Shown in pieces: positions 35,820 to 45,580 of a stretch of DNA of 64,000 bases. The DNA comes from Sedimenticola thiotaurini (GTDB taxonomy: Bacteria; Pseudomonadota; Gammaproteobacteria; Chromatiales; Chromatiaceae), in NCBI GenBank assembly GCA_007713595.1, contig VMRY01000003.1, positions 124,001-188,000 on the forward strand, written 5' to 3'. Position 1 is the stretch's first letter, and each line of letters begins with the position of its first letter. The notes beneath the pieces are model-generated. The model saw only the letters and a list, made by a program, of their open reading frames with translations, did no database searches and was not told the DNA's origin. The translations under genes were made by a program, and so were the position numbers.

Positions 35820-37004
35820 ATGCACAACCCAATCAAGATCTTTCAGTTGTTGACCGGAGGCATCAGCACCCTGGTCCTCACCATGGGCATTGCCCGTTTC
35901 ACCTACACCCCTGCACTTCCACGCATGCAGGAGGCCCTGGCGCTAGGCGATGACACCGCTGGACTGCTGGCCGCAGCAAACTTTGCTGGCTACCTCTCCG
36001 GCGCACTATTGGCCAGCCGTATCAGTACAGCGCTACTAAAGCAGCAGCTCTTCCGAATCGGACTGATTCTGGCCCTAGCCTGCAATGCCCTGTTACCACT
36101 TTTTGACAACACCCTGGCCTGGTCTTTACTGCGCTACTTGTCGGGACTGGGCAGCGCGGCAGGTATGGTAATTGGCACCAGCCTGGTCTTGGAGCAGCTG
36201 GCAAGAGAAGGAAAGGCGCAACTGATCGGGGTACACTTTGGCGGGGTGGGCGTTGGAATTGTCATCACGGCACTGGCCCTGGGTGGAAGCGGCAACCTGG
36301 ACTGGCAACAGACCTGGTGGGTCAGCGCCCTGATTGGCTCACTCTTCTTCCTGCCCGCCTGGTTTTGGGTGCGGGCAGCCAATCAGTCGCCTACTGAACA
36401 GCCTAAACCGGCCGCGGCAAGACCGCACCTCGGGCAGCCCTTCGTCTTCCTGGCCAGCAGTTACTTCTTTGCGGGGGGGAGCTTTGCGGTAGGCACTACC
36501 TTCATCATTGCCGTTATTCAGGCCAATCCTGTTATGTCGGGTGAAGGGCAATTGGTCTGGTTGTTACTGGGATTAGCCGCAGCACCCTCCTGCTACATCT
36601 GGGTGCGCCTGGCTAATCATTGGAGTGCCATTCAGGCCCTGTTTTTCGCCTTCACACTCCAGACACTGGGGCTGCTCCTGCCACTCATAGATGCCACATC
36701 TGCGGCCCTCATGGGTGGACTCTGCTTTGGATTCACCTTTATGGGCATCGTGGCTATGGTGCTGAGTCAGGCGGGCCAACTCGCACACGAAAACCCGGCC
36801 CGTCTCATGGGCTTGCTGGTGACCGCCTATGGGGTGGGTCAGATCAGTGGCCCCTTGCTGGCCGGGCAGCTGATGGCCCAGAGTGGTAACCCGGTGATTG
36901 CCCTCTGGCTGGCCGCCGGGTTCAGTGCTGCTGGAACGCTGTTAGTGCTGGGCACAAAACAAAGGGAGCCACAGCCCAGGATGGCTTGCCCCCAAGTCGG
37001 TTGA
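35820..37004 (+). CDS. YbfB/YjiJ-type MFS transporter
   Basis: This 394-residue inner-membrane protein has about twelve hydrophobic helices and the family's opening GGISTLVLTMGIARFTYTPALP, which identifies the YbfB/YjiJ MFS group. Members are putative exporters; the cargo is unknown. It is divergent from a LysR regulator and followed by a perfect palindrome and then a small tautomerase gene, so a catabolic or detoxification theme is possible. Confidence 0.87.
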   Translation: MHNPIKIFQLLTGGISTLVLTMGIARFTYTPALPRMQEALALGDDTAGLLAAANFAGYLSGALLASRISTALLKQQLFRIGLILALACNALLPLFDNTLAWSLLRYLSGLGSAAGMVIGTSLVLEQLAREGKAQLIGVHFGGVGVGIVITALALGGSGNLDWQQTWWVSALIGSLFFLPAWFWVRAANQSPTEQPKPAAARPHLGQPFVFLASSYFFAGGSFAVGTTFIIAVIQANPVMSGEGQLVWLLLGLAAAPSCYIWVRLANHWSAIQALFFAFTLQTLGLLLPLIDATSAALMGGLCFGFTFMGIVAMVLSQAGQLAHENPARLMGLLVTAYGVGQISGPLLAGQLMAQSGNPVIALWLAAGFSAAGTLLVLGTKQREPQPRMACPQVG

Positions 37005-37041
37005 AGACGATACCCGAAGAGATTATTCCGATACACTTTAC

Positions 37042-37063
37042 TAGGGCCTGTTAACAGGCCCTA
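37042..37063 (+). terminator. Perfect 22-base palindrome after the MFS gene
   Basis: TAGGGCCTGT and ACAGGCCCTA are perfect inverted copies joined by TA. It lies 38 bases after the MFS stop and 41 bases before the tautomerase start. No T-run follows, so a terminator and an operator are both possible. Confidence 0.55.
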
Positions 37064-37103
37064 AATTGATCAATTAACAGATCGCAAGCCAAAGGACCCG
37101 ACC

Positions 37104-37307
37104 ATGCCCTATGTCAACATCAAGATCACCAACGAGGGTGCCACCGCAGAACAGAAGGCTACCCTCATAGAGGGTGTAACCAAGCTACTTCAGGAGACAC
37201 TGAATAAAAACCCAGCCACCACCGTGGTCGTGATTGAAGAGGTACCCACGGATAACTGGGGCATGGGTGGCAAGAGTGTTACTGAGTGGCGTAAGACGCA
37301 AAAATAG
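37104..37307 (+). CDS. 4-oxalocrotonate tautomerase family protein
   Basis: This 67-residue protein has the catalytic Pro right after the initiator Met (MPYVNIKI) and the tautomerase fold pattern with VVIEEV and WGMGGKS. Family members isomerise enol/keto acids such as 2-hydroxymuconate and act as small homo-oligomers. It lies downstream of the MFS gene; the physiological substrate is unknown. Confidence 0.88.
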   Translation: MPYVNIKITNEGATAEQKATLIEGVTKLLQETLNKNPATTVVVIEEVPTDNWGMGGKSVTEWRKTQK

Positions 37308-37317
37308 CCCCGCTGAC

Positions 37318-37345
37318 AAGCGTCCTGAAGCAAGGCAGGGCGCTT
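37318..37345. terminator. Convergent hairpin between the tautomerase and greB
   Basis: AAGCGTCCTG (37318-37327) pairs with CAGGGCGCTT (37336-37345) with one mismatch (T facing G) and an 8-base loop. It separates the convergent tautomerase and greB genes. Confidence 0.6.
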
Positions 37346-37853
37346 AGCTATCGGCTTCAATGCCATAACGCACCGCCATCACCCAATAACGCCGCTCCCC
37401 TCCCGGCGTCTGGACAACCACCTCATCGTCCAGCGAACGCTTCAACAGGGCACGGGCCAGCGGTGCATCCATGCTGATCCAACCGCGCTCCGGATCGAAT
37501 TCATCCGGACCGACAATGCGGTAAGTCACCACATTGCCTGCATCATCTTCCAGCTCAATCGTCGCGCCAAAGAAAACCTGCTGCGGATTGGTCGGGATAG
37601 TCTCCACCACCTTCAGGTCTGGCAGCCTCTTTTGCAGATAGCGAATGCGCCGATCCAGTTCACGCAACTCCTTCTTCCGATAAATGTATTCTGCATTTTC
37701 AGAACGGTCACCCTCCGCTGCAGCGGCGGCCAGCGCCTTGGTCACCTCACGCCGGCGCACCCAAAGCGTCTTGGACTCCGCTTCCAGACGCTGATATCCA
37801 GCCCGCGTGATATAGGGAGACTGCTTCGGTTGGGGAGGACGGTAACGACCCAT
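37344..37853 (-). CDS. greB: Transcription elongation factor GreB
   Basis: GreB enters the RNA polymerase secondary channel and stimulates cleavage of backtracked transcripts. The 169-residue protein has the N-terminal coiled coil (residues 20-85) with the acidic tip SENAEYIY, and the C-terminal FKBP-like domain with [10 protein letters not shown] and [13 protein letters not shown]. The basic opening [13 protein letters not shown] and length favour GreB over GreA. It is divergent from trpC. Confidence 0.93.
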   Translation of the reverse strand: MGRYRPPQPKQSPYITRAGYQRLEAESKTLWVRRREVTKALAAAAAEGDRSENAEYIYRKKELRELDRRIRYLQKRLPDLKVVETIPTNPQQVFFGATIELEDDAGNVVTYRIVGPDEFDPERGWISMDAPLARALLKRSLDDEVVVQTPGGERRYWVMAVRYGIEADS

Positions 37854-37958
37854 GAGTTATGCCATTTGTTATCAGTATGCAGAAGGAGATTTTATTAAAT
37901 CCGCTCCGAGAAAGTGTAAACTATGCAGCCCGTAGTGTTTTAGCAGAGACGCTGGCCA

Positions 37959-38762
37959 ATGAGCAATACACCCGACATTCTGAAGAAGATCATTCAGCGC
38001 AAGCTGGAAGAGATTGAAGCATGCAAAAAACGCCTGCCTCTGGCTGCTTTGAAAGAGCAGCTGGGACAAGCAACAGATCCAACACGCGGATTTGCCCTGG
38101 CCATCGCCGATAAGATCGCCCAGGGTAGGGCTGGTGTTATTGCCGAGATCAAGAAGGCCTCGCCCAGTAAAGGGGTCATCCGTGCCGATTTCAGGCCCGC
38201 CGAGATCGCGGCAAGCTATGAGAAGGGCGGTGCCGCCTGTCTGTCAGTGCTCACCGATATCGACTTCTTCCAAGGCAGTGATGAATATCTGAAACAGGCA
38301 CGGGCCGCCTGTACGCTGCCGGTTATTCGCAAAGACTTTATTATCGATCCCTATCAGGTCTATGAGGCGAGACTGATCGGGGCAGATTGCATCCTGCTGA
38401 TTGTCAGCTGCCTGGCCGATGAAGCCCTGCATGAGCTGAACGAGCTGGCCCATAAACTCGGCATGGACGTACTGATTGAGGTGCATGATGGCGAGGAACT
38501 CGAAAGGGCCCTGCCACTGAACAACCGTCTGATCGGCATCAACAACCGTAACCTGCGTACCTTCGAGGTATCACTGAATACCACGCTTGAACTACTGCCA
38601 CGGATACCTGATGACGCCATCGTAGTAACCGAGAGTGGCATTTTGACACCGGATGACGTAAGGAGAATGCGCGATCATCAGATCAATGCCTTTCTGGTCG
38701 GAGAGGCATTCATGCGTGCTGACGATCCCGGTGAAACGCTGGCCGCGCTGTTCCGCCAATAG
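37959..38762 (+). CDS. trpC: Indole-3-glycerol phosphate synthase
   Basis: This 267-residue TIM-barrel enzyme performs the ring closure of tryptophan synthesis. Diagnostic blocks are [45 protein letters not shown] and VTESGI. It is a monofunctional TrpC with no fused TrpF. Its promoter must be in the 105 bases shared with greB. It is separated from trpD by 10.2 kb. Confidence 0.96.
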   Translation: MSNTPDILKKIIQRKLEEIEACKKRLPLAALKEQLGQATDPTRGFALAIADKIAQGRAGVIAEIKKASPSKGVIRADFRPAEIAASYEKGGAACLSVLTDIDFFQGSDEYLKQARAACTLPVIRKDFIIDPYQVYEARLIGADCILLIVSCLADEALHELNELAHKLGMDVLIEVHDGEELERALPLNNRLIGINNRNLRTFEVSLNTTLELLPRIPDDAIVVTESGILTPDDVRRMRDHQINAFLVGEAFMRADDPGETLAALFRQ

Positions 38763-38771
38763 AATGATTTG

Positions 38772-38801
38772 GCGGGACAGGTCTATTTGAACCTATCCCG
38801 C
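38772..38801. terminator. Convergent terminator between trpC and the IalB-like gene
   Basis: GCGGGA-C-AGGT pairs with ACCT-A-TCCCGC with one internal mismatch and an 8-base loop. It lies between two convergent stop codons. Confidence 0.75.
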
Positions 38802-38809
38802 TCAAGTCA

Positions 38810-39328
38810 CTACTGCAGCGAGTTACTGGCGTCAGTAAATCCTTTCAGGGATACTGCCAACTTGATCCCCTTACCCTGCGCATTGGCAAAGGCGACAAAC
38901 AGCTTTTCACCGCCCTTCATCGCCTCAAGCAGTTTCTCATCCAGCAGCAGACTGGCCCGACAGCCATTAGTCAGGCAAAGATTATACGCCGCCCTTATAG
39001 GCTCACCCTCTTCACCTACCTGCAACTGCATGCCCGCCTGCAGGGCCACACCGAGTGGTGCGGTCAATACCATGACAGGCCCTTTGCCATTCGGTGCAAT
39101 ACCCATCGTCACAAATAAAATAGTCTGATTGTTCTCTTTTACTTTCAATTGCTGAAAGATAAAGCAGATTTCATCCCCTCCCTCTTTGGGCGTTTCACAG
39201 CGCTTACCCCAATCGCCGAAGGTCTCACCCTTGGCCTCTTCACCCGCTGTCTCTTCCGCCATGAGTGCCAGGGGCAGCAGCACTGACACCACCATCAACA
39301 GAGCAATCACATATCCACGTCGCAACAT
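38810..39328 (-). CDS. Invasion-associated locus B (IalB) family exported protein
   Basis: This 172-residue protein starts with a signal peptide (YVIALLMVVSVLLPLALMA) and contains the IalB family block FGDWGKRCET, then a second Cys in EICFIFQQL and a third region with CLTNGCRASL. Paired cysteines suggest disulfides in the periplasm. Despite the name, members occur in many free-living proteobacteria, and the function is not established. Confidence 0.85.
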   Translation of the reverse strand: MLRRGYVIALLMVVSVLLPLALMAEETAGEEAKGETFGDWGKRCETPKEGGDEICFIFQQLKVKENNQTILFVTMGIAPNGKGPVMVLTAPLGVALQAGMQLQVGEEGEPIRAAYNLCLTNGCRASLLLDEKLLEAMKGGEKLFVAFANAQGKGIKLAVSLKGFTDASNSLQ

Positions 39329-39342
39329 ATCTAAACTCCAAC

Positions 39343-39359
39343 GTCGCCTCGTGCGACGA
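39343..39359 (-). repeat. Hairpin in the leader of the IalB-like gene
   Basis: CGTCGC-CTCGT-GCGACG is a perfect 6-bp dyad 14 bases upstream of the IalB-like start codon. It may influence translation start. Confidence 0.4.
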
Positions 39360-39543
39360 CTTGTCCGTTTCTCCGCTCAGTCTGCGGTAGCCACATCATA
39401 CTGCATTGCGCGAGCCACGTGGGAACCTGAGGATAAATAAACCCATTTCTGAGAAAGCTGCGCTCATTTTACCCGGGACTATTCCACATTAAGCCTGAGT
39501 CGTTTAGTCTTGCCAACGTCGCCCACTTTTACAGCAGTTGAAT

Positions 39544-41592
39544 ATGAAAAACAGTCATCCACTTGAGCATGTAAGGAATATTGGGATTGCCGCCCATATC
39601 GATGCCGGCAAAACCACCTTGACAGAGCGGATACTCTTCTACACCGGCGCGCTCTATAAAATTGGCGAGGTGCATGATGGCGATGCCCATATGGATTACA
39701 TGGCGGAAGAACAAAACCATGGCATCACCATTACCTCAGCCCTTACCAAGGCCCAGTGGCAGGATCACCTGATACAGATTATCGATACCCCGGGACACGT
39801 CGACTTCACCATTGAGGTAGAACGCAGCATGCGGGTACTGGATGGTTGTGTGATCGTCCTGGATGGCGTCAGGGGCGTAGAACCCCAGACCGAGACTGTT
39901 TGGCGGCAACGCTCCAAGTTCAATCTGCCTGCGCTTTTTTTCATTAACAAGATTGACCGTGCCGGGGCCGACTTTGATCATGTAATGACCACCATTGGCA
40001 AACGACTGGGGGCAAAACCGCTGCCCGTTACTGTTCCGCTGGTCGAAAAAAATGCTGTGATCCATTTAATTGACCGCTGCCTGATCCAGTTTGACGGCGA
40101 GCATGGCGAGCAGGTCACCAGAGAACCCTGCGAGCCCGCCCTCTGGGAGCAGTTTGCCGACTACCGGGAGAGCCTGCTGCTTGGCATTGCTGAGTGCGAT
40201 GAGGCCTTTGCCGACCAGGTACTCGCGGGCGAAGAACCTGAACCAGAGAAGATCTGGTCAGCCCTGCGTACCGCCACACTCAAGGGCGACGTCTGCCCCT
40301 GCTTTGGCGGCTCAGCCCTGCGCAATCTCGGCGTTCAGCCGCTGATTGATGGTGTAATTAAACTACTCCCATCACCCCTGGAGCGGCCTGCATCCAGCGC
40401 CTTTTTGCCCGATGGATCAATAACACCGATAGCGATGGTCAACAATCAACCACTGGTTGCGCTGGCCTTTAAAGTACAGATGTGGGAGGGCAGGCGACAC
40501 GTCTTCGCCCGTATCTATCGTGGCCAACTCAAACCCGGAGATACGGTCCGATTCAGCAAACCAGACGGCAAGGTGATCACCGAACATGTCGCGCGAATCT
40601 TTGATGTAGATGCCGCCAAAAAAAGCCGCCTCGATCTTGCTAGCGCCGGCGATATCGTGCTTTTGGCCGGGTTGCGCCACGCCTCCACCGGCGACACCCT
40701 CTGCCATCCTGACCATCCCGTATTGCTGGAGCGAATTGATACCCGTGAGCCGGTGCTCAGCCTGGCAGTGGAACCGGCCTCTTCCAGCCAGGAAGAGAAA
40801 TTTCTTGAGGTGATGGAAAAGCTGCAGGAAGAAGATCCAACCCTGCTGTTCGGCTCTGACCCCGACACCGGACAGAACCTACTACGGGGAATGGGTGAGT
40901 TACATCTGCAGATCATCATCGAACGACTGGAACGCGAATACAATCTGGAGGTGAGAACCGGCAAACCAGCCGTTGCATTGCGTGAAACCATCACCCAGGC
41001 CGCAGAAGCGACACTGCTGTTCCAGCCACCTGTTGAGCTTTCCCGTAAAGAACAGCTCAAGGCACAGGTGACAGTGGCTGTCGCCCCCCTGGCACGCGGG
41101 ACAGGCATCACCACGAGTTTGGTACCACAGCTCCTACCAGAGGGGAGTCAACTAACACCCCAGCAGCAGGCCGCACTGGATCAAGGCGTTAAATTTGCTT
41201 TGGGTGGCGGCCCGCTAGAGGGGGCGCCACTACAGGATCTTAGCGTGACAATCCGGCAGGTTGAGTTATTTGGCCCCCTCTCCACCGTCGAGGCTCTCAC
41301 TTCAGCCACCGCCCGCGCCCTACGCAAGGCCCTGGAAAGTGCTTCCCCTGCACTCCTGCAACCAATCATGAAGGCAGAGGTGGTGGTACCGGAAGAGAAT
41401 CTGGGTGCTGTACTGGGCGACCTGCAATCCCGCCATGCCCTTATCCAGGATACGGAGCGCACAATAGAGAGCGCCACCATTCATTGCGAAGTCGCCTTGG
41501 CCAGCCTACTGGGCTATACCACAGAGCTGCGCAGCATGACCCAGGGTCGGGGGCAGTTCAGCACTCTGTTCGAACGTTTCGACATCTTCTGA
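39544..41592 (+). CDS. Elongation factor G paralogue
   Basis: This protein of 682 residues has all five EF-G domains. G1 is AHIDAGKTTL, G3 DTPGHVDF, G4 NKID. Switch I reads EEQNHGITITSA, where standard EF-G has ERGITI, so the usual Arg is His. It is not in a str operon (no rpsL, rpsG or tuf nearby), so it is probably a second EF-G, of the EF-G2 type. The ATG at 39544 has no clear Shine-Dalgarno; a TTG two codons earlier is the alternative. Confidence 0.88.
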   Translation: MKNSHPLEHVRNIGIAAHIDAGKTTLTERILFYTGALYKIGEVHDGDAHMDYMAEEQNHGITITSALTKAQWQDHLIQIIDTPGHVDFTIEVERSMRVLDGCVIVLDGVRGVEPQTETVWRQRSKFNLPALFFINKIDRAGADFDHVMTTIGKRLGAKPLPVTVPLVEKNAVIHLIDRCLIQFDGEHGEQVTREPCEPALWEQFADYRESLLLGIAECDEAFADQVLAGEEPEPEKIWSALRTATLKGDVCPCFGGSALRNLGVQPLIDGVIKLLPSPLERPASSAFLPDGSITPIAMVNNQPLVALAFKVQMWEGRRHVFARIYRGQLKPGDTVRFSKPDGKVITEHVARIFDVDAAKKSRLDLASAGDIVLLAGLRHASTGDTLCHPDHPVLLERIDTREPVLSLAVEPASSSQEEKFLEVMEKLQEEDPTLLFGSDPDTGQNLLRGMGELHLQIIIERLEREYNLEVRTGKPAVALRETITQAAEATLLFQPPVELSRKEQLKAQVTVAVAPLARGTGITTSLVPQLLPEGSQLTPQQQAALDQGVKFALGGGPLEGAPLQDLSVTIRQVELFGPLSTVEALTSATARALRKALESASPALLQPIMKAEVVVPEENLGAVLGDLQSRHALIQDTERTIESATIHCEVALASLLGYTTELRSMTQGRGQFSTLFERFDIF

Positions 41593-41643
41593 AGTGCCTG
41601 CGCACTGCAATATTCAGCCACAACTTCATGTACTATAAAAGCC

Positions 41644-42513
41644 ATGCATAGTCAGGATCAGCTCAACCGGTTTCTATTCGAGGCGCATGATTTGCGTGGT
41701 GAATTTGTTCAGCTGGATGCCAGCTGGAAGGCCATTTTAGAACGTCATCCCTATCCCAGGGCCGTCAGCGACCAACTGGGGCAGGCCATGGCGGCCATTG
41801 CACTCCTCTCAGCCACAATTAAATTCGATGGCTCGATTATTCTTCAATCCCAAACCGATGGCCCATTGAATACGCTGGTGGCACAGGCAACCAATCAATT
41901 AACCCTGAGGGGCCTGGCGCGCTGGGAAGGCGATCTGCCGGAGGGCGATCTGACCGCCATTTATGGCGCTGGAAATATGTCGCTAACCATCACTAACCAG
42001 GGTCCGGCACGCTTCCAGGGTATTGTCGAACTGGCAGGTAAAAACCTTGCCCAAGCCCTGGAGAACTACTTCAGCAATTCAGAGCAGTTGGCATCGCGAC
42101 TCTGGTTGATGGCTGATGAGAACCGGGCTGCAGGATTGCTGTTGCAGAAACTGCCTTCGGAACAGGAGCGTGAACTGGATTGGGAGCGTATCTGTCTGCT
42201 GGCAGACACCGTCACGCAGGACGAGATGCTCAATCTGCCTGCACAAACCCTGTTACATCGTCTGTTTCATGAAGAGGAGATCAGACTGTTTGACGCCATG
42301 CCTGTTGCCTTTCGGTGCAGTTGCTCCAGGGATCGTATCAGCAATTCACTACGGGCATTGGGCCGCGATGAGCTGTTCTCCATTATTGAGGAACAGGGTG
42401 CCATTGAGGTGGACTGTGATTTTTGCAATAAACACTATCACTTCGATGCCATCGATGCGGAGCAGCTCTTCAGTGATACTATTCCAATTGAAGGATCAGA
42501 TAAGACCCAATAG
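41644..42513 (+). CDS. hslO: Redox-regulated chaperone Hsp33
   Basis: Hsp33 is a cytoplasmic holdase switched on by oxidation. The 289-residue protein has the N-terminal substrate-binding core and a C-terminal zinc switch with CSC and CDFC, the four conserved cysteines. The linker between them contains LRALGRDEL. Length is normal. It lies 51 bases after the EF-G paralogue on the same strand, which could allow co-expression under translation stress. Confidence 0.95.
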   Translation: MHSQDQLNRFLFEAHDLRGEFVQLDASWKAILERHPYPRAVSDQLGQAMAAIALLSATIKFDGSIILQSQTDGPLNTLVAQATNQLTLRGLARWEGDLPEGDLTAIYGAGNMSLTITNQGPARFQGIVELAGKNLAQALENYFSNSEQLASRLWLMADENRAAGLLLQKLPSEQERELDWERICLLADTVTQDEMLNLPAQTLLHRLFHEEEIRLFDAMPVAFRCSCSRDRISNSLRALGRDELFSIIEEQGAIEVDCDFCNKHYHFDAIDAEQLFSDTIPIEGSDKTQ

Positions 42514-42548
42514 CCTGATACCCTGCACGTTAACCAGGAGACGATAGG

Positions 42549-43226
42549 ATGAGCCGACTGTTACTACTACTGCCACTACTCTTCAGCATCACCGCCACGG
42601 CGGATCTACTACCACCCACATATGACCAGGTTACGCTCTCTGTATCTGCCGGTGAGTCCGTTGAGAACGACACCCTGATCGCTACGCTTTATGCGCAGCG
42701 GGAAGGGAACAACCCAGCCCAGTTAGCAGCCCAGATAAACAAGGACATCAACCTGGCCATACAAACCGTAAAACAGCAGCCGGAGATAAAGGTTCAGACC
42801 CTGGAATACACCACCAATCCAATCTATCGCAATAACACCATTTCAGGCTGGCGGGTGCGCCAGTCAATACGCCTGGAGAGTAAAGAGGCTACAGCGATCA
42901 GCCAGGTCATAGGCACCCTGCAGGAATCGATCTATCTCGGCAGCACACAGTACCGTGTCTCACCGGAGCTTCGCTTACAAGTGCAAGATCGATTGACGGC
43001 CCAGGCTATTCACGCCTTTAAGGCACGGGCCGACCTGGTTACAAAGGAGATGGGTAGGCAAGGTTATCGAATGGTTCAGATGCACATTAACGAGAATGGC
43101 CTGTCGCCTCGTCCTTATTCGATGCAGGGCATGGCCCTCAGAGCTGAGGCCGCACCCGCAATGGAAGCAGGTACCCAACGACTTGAGGTGCAGATCAACG
43201 GCACCATCGAACTGCAAGTAAAATAA
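42549..43226 (+). CDS. SIMPL domain (DUF541) exported protein
   Basis: This 225-residue protein has an N-terminal signal peptide (LLLLLPLLFSITATA) and a SIMPL domain, with the internal block RQSIRLES and QVIGTLQE typical of the family. SIMPL proteins are periplasmic or outer-membrane associated, linked to oxidative stress defence, but their activity is unclear. It follows hslO by 35 bases, so an hslO-SIMPL unit is likely. Confidence 0.8.
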   Translation: MSRLLLLLPLLFSITATADLLPPTYDQVTLSVSAGESVENDTLIATLYAQREGNNPAQLAAQINKDINLAIQTVKQQPEIKVQTLEYTTNPIYRNNTISGWRVRQSIRLESKEATAISQVIGTLQESIYLGSTQYRVSPELRLQVQDRLTAQAIHAFKARADLVTKEMGRQGYRMVQMHINENGLSPRPYSMQGMALRAEAAPAMEAGTQRLEVQINGTIELQVK

Positions 43227-43266
43227 GGGCGTTTTCTCCTGATTCAGAACTACTCAAATCTCTGAC

Positions 43267-43292
43267 TAATGGGCTACAGGCATTGCCCATTA
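43267..43292. terminator. Convergent hairpin between the SIMPL gene and msrA
   Basis: TAATGGGC (43267-43274) and GCCCATTA (43285-43292) are perfect arms around a 10-base loop between convergent genes. There is no long T-run. Confidence 0.6.
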
Positions 43293-43340
43293 TGAAGAGA
43301 CTTGATGATGCACGGGAACAGAGCTAATTCACCCGCTCCA

Positions 43341-43916
43341 TCAAATAAGGCCATCTGGACAACCCACACCTGTTCCACCCAGACCACAGTAGCCATCCGG
43401 ATTTTTGGCCAAGTATTGTTGATGATAATCCTCAGCATAATAGAAGGTTGATGCCGCCTCTATCTCAGTGGTGATGGCACCAAAACCACGTGCTGAGAGA
43501 GCCTTCTGATAGGCCTCTTTCGACTGCTCTGCCTGATCCCGTTGAGTTTCACTGTAAACATAGATACCGGAACGGTACTGACTGCCAATATCATTACCCT
43601 GCCGCATCCCCTGGGTAGGATTATGGCTCTCCCAGAAGATTTTCAGCAACTCCGCATAAGCGACCACGCCGGGATTAAACATCAGCATTACCACCTCCGC
43701 GTGTCCGGTACGACCACTGCATACTTGCTCATAAGAGGGGTCAACAGCATCACCCGCGGCATAACCTACGGCTGTTGTGTAAACGCCCTCTGTCTCCCAG
43801 AAGCGGCGCTCTGCTCCCCAGAAACAGCCCATGGCAAACATCGCCTGCTGCAAACCCTCAGGAAAAGGAGGATGCAACGGATTGCCATTAACGAAGTGCT
43901 TGTTGGTATGGGGCAT
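43341..43916 (-). CDS. msrA: Peptide methionine sulfoxide reductase MsrA
   Basis: This 191-residue enzyme reduces methionine-S-sulfoxide in proteins. The catalytic motif [11 protein letters not shown] lies near residue 30, followed by TAVGYAAG and HAEVVM. The recycling cysteines lie near the C-terminus in [12 protein letters not shown]. The ATG at 43916 has GGAGG about six bases upstream; an ATG seven codons earlier is rejected. It is divergent from the TAXI gene. Confidence 0.93.
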   Translation of the reverse strand: MPHTNKHFVNGNPLHPPFPEGLQQAMFAMGCFWGAERRFWETEGVYTTAVGYAAGDAVDPSYEQVCSGRTGHAEVVMLMFNPGVVAYAELLKIFWESHNPTQGMRQGNDIGSQYRSGIYVYSETQRDQAEQSKEAYQKALSARGFGAITTEIEAASTFYYAEDYHQQYLAKNPDGYCGLGGTGVGCPDGLI

Positions 43917-43980
43917 AAGAACCTCCAGATAGTGCAAACAATACCCGCAGAAGGCTACAACATCAGCAATCTGGGTTATA

Positions 43981-45315
43981 GTGGAAGGAGAAACAGGATC
44001 TCAGGATACCGCCTTGAGTAAAGAACGCAAACCCAACAACAATAAGCACTCTATCAGCATCTTTGGTCCGGCCATTGTTTTGGTGCTCATAGGATTTATC
44101 CTCACCTATCAGTTTGTTCAACCGGCACCACCCAATCAAATCCGCATAGCGTCCGGACAGAAGGAGGGGGCCTATTATCTGTTTGCGCAACGGTACCAAA
44201 AGCGCCTCCAGCAGGAGAAAATTCAGCTGGATGTGGTCAATACGGCCGGCTCAATTGAAAATATTCAGCGCCTGATCAGCGGTGATGTACAGGCTGCACT
44301 GGTGCAGGGCGGCACGGCGTCCGGATCTGATGCCGAGCTTACCCTACGCTCTCTGGGCAGCCTCTATTTTGAGCCTATCTGGGTTTTCCATCGGAAAACG
44401 CTCACTGTAACCCATCTGACCGATCTTCTTGCCAAGCGCATTGCCATAGGTGCCGAGGGAAGTGGCACACGGCCATTGGCCCTGCTGCTGCTGGCAGAGA
44501 ATGATATCAACCTCAGCAATACACCCCTCATGGAACTGGGCGGCAGGGCAGCCGCAGATGCCCTGCTCAATGGCGAGATAGAGGCTGCATTTTTTGTCGC
44601 CTCGCCCATGTCACCGGTAGTACGCGCCCTGCTTGACTCCGACCAGATCCAACTGATGAATTTTGAACGCGCCGATGCCTACACCCGAACACACCGCTTC
44701 CTCTCTTCAGTGACGCTGCCAGAGGGTGTAATCAGCATGCGCCGCAATCTGCCTGCACAAAAGACCACCCTGCTGGCAGCCAGTGCCAATCTGGTGGTCA
44801 GGGAGGATCTCCACCCTGCCTTGATGGATCTGCTCCTGCAGGCTGCCCAGGAGGTACACAACAGAGGCGGCTGGTTTGAGCATAAGGGCGAGTTTCCCGC
44901 CCCGGATTATCTGATCTATCCGCTAAACAGCGAGGCAGAGCGCTTCTACAAATATGGACCGCCACTCCTACAGCGCTACTTACCATTCTGGGCCGCCACG
45001 CTAATCGATCGACTAAAGGTAATGCTACTGCCGTTTCTCGCCCTGATGATTCCTCTCATTAAAATCATGCCGCCCATTTATCGCTGGCGTATGCGCTCAC
45101 GTATCTATCGCTGGTACAAACAGGTACTGGAGATTGATCGCCGACTGTTCCTGGCGGAGGCAGACCTGGGACAGGCCCAAACTGAGCTTGCGAAGATCGA
45201 ATATGAGGCCTCTCACATCGACATTCCGCTCTCTTATGCAGAAGAGCTATATGATCTGCGCCTGCATATCAGCCTGATCCAGCAGAAGCTGGATCGTCTG
45301 CAGCAGAACGCCTGA
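43981..45315 (+). CDS. Membrane-anchored TAXI-family solute-binding protein
   Basis: This 444-residue protein has a cytoplasmic N-terminus, a TM helix at about 23-41, a TAXI-type solute-binding domain (50-330; [28 protein letters not shown]), a second hydrophobic segment (337-362) and a cytoplasmic coiled coil (370-444). TAXI proteins normally serve TRAP transporters, but no permease gene is adjacent. The architecture resembles a sensor. The start is uncertain: a GTG at 43981 or a TTG at 44014, the latter with AGGA seven bases upstream. Confidence 0.82.
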   Translation: MEGETGSQDTALSKERKPNNNKHSISIFGPAIVLVLIGFILTYQFVQPAPPNQIRIASGQKEGAYYLFAQRYQKRLQQEKIQLDVVNTAGSIENIQRLISGDVQAALVQGGTASGSDAELTLRSLGSLYFEPIWVFHRKTLTVTHLTDLLAKRIAIGAEGSGTRPLALLLLAENDINLSNTPLMELGGRAAADALLNGEIEAAFFVASPMSPVVRALLDSDQIQLMNFERADAYTRTHRFLSSVTLPEGVISMRRNLPAQKTTLLAASANLVVREDLHPALMDLLLQAAQEVHNRGGWFEHKGEFPAPDYLIYPLNSEAERFYKYGPPLLQRYLPFWAATLIDRLKVMLLPFLALMIPLIKIMPPIYRWRMRSRIYRWYKQVLEIDRRLFLAEADLGQAQTELAKIEYEASHIDIPLSYAEELYDLRLHISLIQQKLDRLQQNA

Positions 45316-45322
45316 TCAGTCA

Positions 45323-45547
45323 TCAATCAAGTGCCGGTCCCAACAGAAAACTAACACTACGGAAGCCATGCGCCTCCAGGGCATCCTCAACATCCTCCCA
45401 GGAACAGTCAGGGTTTGACTCTTCAGCGGCGGCAATGACGCCGGTCGCATGACGGAATGCCTCCTGAGACTCCATATCTTCCGGGATGGTTACCAGACGG
45501 ATATCTTCTGGCTCCTTGCTGGGCAGGACCATAACGGTAGCACTCAT
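45323..45547 (-). CDS. Small hypothetical acidic protein
   Basis: This 74-residue acidic protein has no known domain. The centre (NPDCSWEDVEDALEAHG) looks helical. It has GAGGAG upstream of its ATG, and its frame fills the space between two genes, which supports translation. It is 33 bases after the DksA-like gene on the same strand and convergent with the TAXI gene. Confidence 0.6.
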   Translation of the reverse strand: MSATVMVLPSKEPEDIRLVTIPEDMESQEAFRHATGVIAAAEESNPDCSWEDVEDALEAHGFRSVSFLLGPALD

Positions 45548-45580
45548 CAGTGGTGACTCCTCATTCTATTGAAACAGTGA

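Noticed and set aside
43981-45315. A complete TRAP transporter
   Set aside because: Only the TAXI solute-binding protein is present; no DctM/DctQ-like permease lies on either side.
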